In this document: one piece after another, positions 14,109 through 19,492 of the stretch
How the letters are laid out: every line of letters starts with the position of its first letter
Numbering within the stretch: position 1 is the first letter of the stretch
Source of the DNA: GCA-020352575 sp041635475
GTDB taxonomy: Bacteria > Actinomycetota > Acidimicrobiia > Spongiisociales > JAENVV01
DNA length: 19,492 nt
Assembly: GCA_041635475.1 (NCBI GenBank)
Contig: JBFKVA010000040.1
Coordinates: 1 to 19,492 of the forward strand
Direction of reading: 5' to 3'
Notes under the pieces: model-generated
The model's database searches: none
What the model was told of the DNA's origin: nothing
The model's input: only the letters and a program-made list of their open reading frames with translations
Made by a program: the position numbers and the translations under genes

Positions 14109-14928
14109 CGCACTCCTGGCCCTGGGGATCGTCCTCTTCATCGCGACACCGGCGGCCGGTGTCGACCGGTCGACCGAGGACTTCATCGACGTGGCCCGGT
14201 CTGCCCGGGTCGACGCGGCTGCGGTCTCCGACCTCACCGCGACGACGTCGATCGACGGCATCCCCGTCGATGTCGCCGCGATCTTCAACGACCCCGAGAC
14301 CCGGGCCGGCCGCCTCGATGCGCTCCTGGCCCCCGGGGGGGCCGGTCACGAGCCCCGGACGGCAGCCCTCATCCACCCCATCCTGGCCGAGCAGCGATTC
14401 GACACGACGAGGAACGTCTCGGCCGCAACCGTGGTGCGGGCATGGACCCTCCGACTCGTCCAAGGGATTCTCTCCGCCCTCGAGCGGGCGATTCCCGGCG
14501 GGCTGGCGACCCTGGGCTGGGTCCTCCTCGTCGCCACCGTGGCCGGGAGCGGGATCGTCGCCGTGTCGTTGCTCCGACGCCGCGAGCGGGAAGTCGAGGG
14601 AGCGACACGGTCCGACATGGGCGCCGAGCGTGTACGACCGGCCACCTTGGAGCGACAGGCTGCGGCCGCCGAACGGGACGGGGACCTCGAGGAAGCCCTC
14701 CGTCTCCGTTTCCACGCTGCTCTCCTTCGCCTCGACGCCCACGGGGCCATCCGGTTCCACGACGGCCTCACGTCGGGCCACGTTCTCGATGGGGTCCCTC
14801 ACCGCCTTGTGCCCCCGCTGGTGGCAGCCCACGACGAGGTCGTGTACGGAGGTCGGGCTCCCACCCTGGACGACCTCGCCGAGAGCCGAATGGGATGGCC
14901 TCGCGTCATCAGCGAGGTGACGCCATGA
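14080..14928 (+). CDS. DUF4129-domain membrane protein
   Basis: A 282-aa protein. It has a signal-like hydrophobic N-terminus (about 9-27), an extracytoplasmic region of about 110 residues, one membrane segment (about 141-165, followed by RRRER) and a cytoplasmic DUF4129 domain (about 189-270, with LERQAAAAERDGDLEEALRL and LDAHGAIRF). DUF4129 proteins are typically encoded beside MoxR and DUF58 genes, as here, and their role is undefined. It overlaps the previous gene by 29 nt and the next by ATGA. Confidence 0.82.
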   Translation: MTRVAIRSSSALLALGIVLFIATPAAGVDRSTEDFIDVARSARVDAAAVSDLTATTSIDGIPVDVAAIFNDPETRAGRLDALLAPGGAGHEPRTAALIHPILAEQRFDTTRNVSAATVVRAWTLRLVQGILSALERAIPGGLATLGWVLLVATVAGSGIVAVSLLRRREREVEGATRSDMGAERVRPATLERQAAAAERDGDLEEALRLRFHAALLRLDAHGAIRFHDGLTSGHVLDGVPHRLVPPLVAAHDEVVYGGRAPTLDDLAESRMGWPRVISEVTP

Positions 14929-15857
14929 GCACCGGCCGCCGGGTGACGTGGGGGCTCGTCGTCTTCGCCGGGGTGGCCGTTGTCCTCAACCTCGTGGGTG
15001 TGGCCGCCGACAGCGTCAGCCGGAGCCACGTCGTTCCCGGGCCCGACGGATCCTCCCATGTGACAACGGGCAATGGGCTGGCGGCCTACCACGATCTCCT
15101 CGTGGCGGCCGGTCACCCGGTCTCTGTGCTTTCCGCACCGATCCGCCCGGGCACACTCGATCCCTCGACGACACTCGTGATCGCCTCGCCCGAGGAGTTC
15201 GCCCTCGACGAGCGCCAGGTGGACCTCATCGGTGACTTCCTTGCGGGCGGCGGTCGCCTCGTGCTGGCATCCACGACCTTCTTCGGGGACCTCGCCACCA
15301 CCCTGCTCGACCCTGCTCCCCGCCTCGGCCCCGCCCCGCCGCCGGAGGTGACGGCACTGCTGCCCGTGCCCGAGACCGCCGGGGTGGCGACCGTGGCGAC
15401 CTCAGGGCTGTACGCCTGGAAGGACACCGGGGCAGCCCTTCCGATCGTGGGGGCCGATGGGGTGACCGTCGTGGCCGTGGCATCGATCGGCCGCGGGCGC
15501 CTCGTCCTGCTGGCAGACCCGGCGCTCCTCTCCAATGCGTTCATCGGGACCAACGCCCACCTCGGCTTGGCCGTCGCCGGCGAACCCGGACGGCCGATCG
15601 TGTTCGACGAGTACGTCCACGGATACGGAAGCGACTCGGCGATCACGGCGATCCCCCCTCGGTGGCGGGCCGCACTTGCGCTCCTCCTCCTGGCGACGTT
15701 CATCTGGCTGTGGTCGATCGGGAGCCGGTTTGCCCCAGCCGAGCCGGCCGATCGTGTGTTCCCTCCGGCCCGGGGCCTCTACGTCGACGCCCTCGCCGCC
15801 AGCCTCGCCCGCACCCCAGATCGCGATATGTCCATGCCCACGACCCCACGACCGTAG
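14925..15857 (+). CDS. DUF4350-domain membrane protein
   Basis: A 310-aa protein with an N-terminal membrane segment (about 9-27), an extracytoplasmic alpha/beta domain (about 45-240) and a C-terminal membrane segment (about 248-266). The domain shows the DUF4350 pattern: GNGLAAYHDLLVAAGHPVSV, LIGDFLAGGGRLVLAS, GRLVLLADPALLSN and FDEYVHGYG. It belongs to the MoxR/DUF58/DUF4129 group of envelope genes. The ATG at 14925 overlaps the DUF4129 stop (ATGA). Its stop TAG is also part of the TAGGCT box preceding moxR. Confidence 0.82.
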   Translation: MSTGRRVTWGLVVFAGVAVVLNLVGVAADSVSRSHVVPGPDGSSHVTTGNGLAAYHDLLVAAGHPVSVLSAPIRPGTLDPSTTLVIASPEEFALDERQVDLIGDFLAGGGRLVLASTTFFGDLATTLLDPAPRLGPAPPPEVTALLPVPETAGVATVATSGLYAWKDTGAALPIVGADGVTVVAVASIGRGRLVLLADPALLSNAFIGTNAHLGLAVAGEPGRPIVFDEYVHGYGSDSAITAIPPRWRAALALLLLATFIWLWSIGSRFAPAEPADRVFPPARGLYVDALAASLARTPDRDMSMPTTPRP

Positions 15858-15860
15858 GCT
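15855..15860 (+). promoter_or_regulatory. Possible -10 box for a leaderless moxR transcript
   Basis: TAGGCT, overlapping the DUF4350 stop codon, lies 7 nt before the moxR GTG at 15868. No ribosome binding site is present. It could drive an internal leaderless transcript within the cassette. Confidence 0.35.
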
Positions 15861-15867
15861 CACGTTC

Positions 15868-16796
<929 letters not shown>

Positions 16797-16800
<4 letters not shown>

Positions 16801-18035
16801 CCCCCACCCGGCGAGCGGCCGGCGCACTGGCCCTTGTCGCCGTGGCCACACCCTGGATCGGGATTCCCCTGGGGGCAGCCCTGTTCGGGCTCGTGGCTGC
16901 CCTCATCGCTGCCGACGGGTGGCGGGTGAGGACGGCCCCGCCGGTGCTCTCGGTGGTCCCCGATCGCCTCTCTCGGGGGGTCCCCGCACCGTTCGAGGTG
17001 AGCGTTCGCAGCCGCCACGCGTTCCGGGTTCGGCAGCCGACACCGGCCGACGTCCACGTGGAACCCCAGGAGGCCACCACCCATCTGCATTCGACGATCT
17101 CCGCCACCCGGCGAGGTCGCCACACGCTGAGCCGTCCCGTCATCCGGCTCGCAGGCCCCCTCGGCCTTGGAGGGTGGACCCACCGCGGCGGCGAGTCCCG
17201 GGACATCCTCGTCTACCCGGACCTCATCGCCGCTCGCCGCCTCGCCCACGCCGTGCGTACCGGCCGGTTCCAGGGCGAGGGTCGCCGGTCCCGTGGCCAG
17301 CTGGGGCTCGGCACGGAGTTCGAGTCGATTCGCGACTATCAGCCCGACGATGACATCAGGCAGGTCAACTGGCGAGCCACGCAGCGAATGGGGCGCCCGA
17401 TGAGCAACCAGTACCGGGTGGAACAGGATCGGGAAGTCCTCTGCCTCGTGGACACCGGGCGGCTCATGGCCTCCGAGGTGGGCGGGAGGTCCCGCCTCGA
17501 CGCCACCCTCGACGCGGTGGCCGCGGTGGCGTCCGTCGCCGACGTGCTCGGCGATCGCATCGGTGTATTGGCGTTCGACGCCGAGATCCGGCGCTTCGTT
17601 CCACCGGGACGAACCAATGCCGACCGGGTGCTCCACGCCGTCTTCGACCTCGAGTCCCGGCCCGTCGACTCCGACTACCTGCTCGCGTTCCACACGGCAG
17701 CCGCCGCCAAACGGTCCCTTGTCATGGTGTTCACGGACATCTTCGAGGAGGCGGCAGCTCGTCCGCTCGTCGACGCGGCGCCCACGCTTTCCCGGCACCA
17801 CGCGGTCGTCATCGCGTCGGTCGGGGACGCCGACCTCGAGGCCGTCCTGGCCACTCCGGTGGTCGACGCCGTCTCGGCGGCTCGGAGGGTCGTCGCCGCC
17901 GATGTGCTGGCAGGGCGGCAGCGGACCGTCGTCCGGGTGGAGGCGGCCGGGGCCCTCGTCGAAGCGGCAGGGGATGACCTTCCCAGCCGGTGTGTCGCCG
18001 CCTACCTCACCGCCAAGGCTCGAGCTCGGCTGTAG
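16797..18035 (+). CDS. DUF58-domain protein, MoxR partner
   Basis: A 412-aa protein. Two hydrophobic segments near the N-terminus (about 7-39) anchor it. A beta-rich region leads to the DUF58 signature (about 170-210, GLGTEFESIRDYQPDDDIRQ then VNWRATQR), and a von Willebrand A-like region follows from about 214. The metal-site motif is partial: DTGRLM at 219-224 in place of the full DxSxS. The GTG at 16797 overlaps the MoxR stop. Its 3' end overlaps the end of the convergent SpoIIM-family gene by 29 nt. The role is probably envelope-related, together with MoxR. Confidence 0.88.
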
Positions 18036-19005
18036 ACGCCACCTCCCGACTCGTCGTCGTTCGCACGCCACGGGTCACGACGAGACCCCAGAACACAAGG
18101 CCGCTGAGGATTCCCACCGGGACGGTCACGGCCGGCCCCAGTCCGGTTCGACCGACGTAGCCCTCGAGGAAGCCGGCCACGACGAGCCAGGGGGCCGTTC
18201 CGGCCGCGAGCAACACCGCCTCCCTCCCTTCGGCGGCCAGGGAGGCCGCCCGGGTCCTCGTCCCCGGCTGCAGGAGTGCCTTCCCCAGGCTGAGGCCGGC
18301 TCCCCCACCCACGAGGATGCAGGTGAACTCGAGCACGCCATGCCCGGTCGTGGCCGCAACGAGGAGCGCACCGTTGCCGGCGCCCACCGCCAGGCCGGCG
18401 ACCGCCCCCAGGATCGCCCCGTTGTAGACAAGGATGGCCCCGGTTCCGAGCCCCCAGACGACGCCCAGGGCGAACGCCGTCAGCGTCACGCGAACGTTGT
18501 TGACAAGGACATACGTCGAGAACGCAGCGACACCGACGCCGCCCAACCCCTGGCCGGTCCCGGTCTCCTGCGGTTCGGTCACCCACAGGAACCCGGCGGG
18601 GACGATGCCCTCGGCGGCCGTTGGATCCGTGAGGGCCCACCACGCGGTCAGGAGACCCGGCCCGAACGTGAGGATGGCCGCCAGCCCGATCATGGGGAGC
18701 CGGGCCCCCACGAGCCGCCAGTACCCGTCGATGAGGAACCGCCACACCGAGGCGCGACGAAGGCCGCGGTCGTACACCACCCCTCGGGCACCGAGGGCCA
18801 GCTGCTCCAGGCGGTCGACGACCGGGTCGCCGGGGAACCGACGCCGTGCCAGGGCCAGGTCGGCGGCGACGCCCCGGTAGAGGACCCCCAGCCTGCGTAC
18901 GCGGGCTGCCCCGAGCCGTTCCGGGCGGCGTCCCGCATCACCGACGAGGCCCTCGAGTTCCTGCCAGGTACGCTCTCGGTCAGCTACGAATGTCGTGAGA
19001 TCCAT
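18007..19005 (-). CDS. Stage II sporulation protein M (SpoIIM) family membrane protein
   Basis: A 332-aa integral membrane protein of the SpoIIM/DUF95 family, common in non-sporulating actinobacteria. The N-terminal cytoplasmic helical region (MDLTTFVADRERTWQELEGL onward, to about 100) is followed by about five or six membrane segments, with the family segment NNVRVTLTAFALGVVWGLGT and a conserved NGA. The start is the CAT at 19003-19005, shared within CATG with the divergent RDD gene. Its 3' end overlaps DUF58 by 29 nt. In these cassettes it accompanies RDD, DUF58 and MoxR; sporulation is not implied. Confidence 0.85.
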   Translation of the reverse strand: MDLTTFVADRERTWQELEGLVGDAGRRPERLGAARVRRLGVLYRGVAADLALARRRFPGDPVVDRLEQLALGARGVVYDRGLRRASVWRFLIDGYWRLVGARLPMIGLAAILTFGPGLLTAWWALTDPTAAEGIVPAGFLWVTEPQETGTGQGLGGVGVAAFSTYVLVNNVRVTLTAFALGVVWGLGTGAILVYNGAILGAVAGLAVGAGNGALLVAATTGHGVLEFTCILVGGGAGLSLGKALLQPGTRTRAASLAAEGREAVLLAAGTAPWLVVAGFLEGYVGRTGLGPAVTVPVGILSGLVFWGLVVTRGVRTTTSREVASTAELEPWR

Positions 19006-19492
19006 GCTCGAAGACCGCTACTCCATCGAGACCCCCGAAGGGCTCCGCCTCGACCTCGTCCTGGCCGGGGTCGGCACGCGGATCGTAGCGGCCATCATCG
19101 ACACGGCCGTGATCGCAGCAGTGGTGGGGGCGGTCGCCGTTGGAGGAGGGCTCATCGCGCCGATGGTCGCCACCGCCTTCGATGAGGCGGGACTGCTCCT
19201 GGCGATCGTCGTGATCGCCAGCCTGGCAGCCATCCCCTTGTTGTACTACGTCGGGTTCGAGACCCTCGACGGCGGTCGCTCGGTCGGCAAGCGGGCCCTC
19301 CGGCTGCGGGTGGTGCGGGCCAACGGCCTCCCGGTGGGATTCGTCGGATCCCTCGTTCGCAACCTGCTTCGCATCGTGGACCTCCTCCCCGCCGCGTACC
19401 TCGTCGGGCTCATCGCCGTGGTGTCATCGAGTGCCAACCAGCGGGTGGGCGACCTGGCGGCAGGGACCCTCGTCATCCGGGAACGATCGGCA
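19004..19492 (+). CDS. RDD-family membrane protein, 3' partial
   Basis: 163 codons to the right edge of the window, with no stop reached. The start MLEDRYSIETPEGLRLDLVL is the usual opening of actinobacterial RDD proteins. The RDD motif follows, with the first Arg and Asp in GTRIVAAIID, then membrane segments (about 30-50 and 60-82) and the GRSVGKRALRLRVV block. RDD proteins are small membrane proteins of unclear role, often found beside SpoIIM and DUF58. The ATG at 19004 overlaps the divergent SpoIIM start by 2 nt. Confidence 0.85.
   Translation, partial: MLEDRYSIETPEGLRLDLVLAGVGTRIVAAIIDTAVIAAVVGAVAVGGGLIAPMVATAFDEAGLLLAIVVIASLAAIPLLYYVGFETLDGGRSVGKRALRLRVVRANGLPVGFVGSLVRNLLRIVDLLPAAYLVGLIAVVSSSANQRVGDLAAGTLVIRERSA

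Noticed and set aside
18007..19005. Sporulation function for the SpoIIM-family gene
   Set aside because: The family is widespread in non-sporulating actinobacteria next to RDD and DUF58 genes. No other sporulation gene is present.

Overview
The window is GC-rich, gene-dense DNA. It has many GTG starts, start/stop overlaps and several start codons that sit 6-9 nt after a TANNNT box with no ribosome binding site. These features, the MoxR/DUF58/SpoIIM/RDD envelope cassette and a polycysteine leader peptide all suggest a high-GC actinomycete, possibly of the Acidimicrobiia type. The class is inference from style and gene content. No rRNA, tRNA, IS element, CRISPR array or integrase was seen.

Region 1 (1-2842, + strand) looks like the right-hand end of a bacterial microcompartment (BMC) locus. 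It holds a malate-dehydrogenase-type enzyme whose 5' end lies outside the window, an octopine/opine dehydrogenase with an N-terminal amphipathic helix and Ala/Pro linker like a BMC encapsulation peptide, and a 110-residue protein with a EutQ-N-terminus-like motif. A related motif is fused upstream of the malate dehydrogenase. No shell protein gene is visible here, so the BMC assignment depends on what lies to the left. Two NAD(P)-dependent dehydrogenases with targeting-like extensions, and no aldehyde dehydrogenase in view, do not match a textbook Pdu/Eut metabolosome.

Region 2 (2852-4753) encodes a MerR/excisionase-like helix-turn-helix protein with a coiled coil, then a CYP125/142-like cytochrome P450 lacking the usual I-helix threonine. 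Region 3 (4756-10846) is a probable amine or amino-acid uptake and nitrogen-transfer unit. It has a GntR/FCD repressor (- strand), a divergent APC permease, a coupled protein of unknown family that begins with two strong hairpins, and a three-gene split glutamate-synthase set (class II amidotransferase, GXGXG protein, FMN/Fe-S synthase) of the GlxBCD / N-methylglutamate synthase type. Similar near-palindromes (CTGTATACGG and CTGTATTCAG) precede the permease and the glx genes, suggesting one GntR regulon.

Region 4 (10847-12306) is a PLP cysteine synthase plus TusA-like sulfur carrier operon. It is preceded by a short ORF with five Cys codons and an intrinsic terminator, a probable cysteine-responsive attenuator. 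An alpha/beta hydrolase follows on the - strand. Region 5 (13158-19492) is an envelope-associated cassette: polytopic membrane protein, DUF4129, DUF4350, MoxR ATPase and DUF58 on +, then SpoIIM-family on - and RDD-family on +, whose start codons overlap within one CATG. The RDD gene runs off the right edge.
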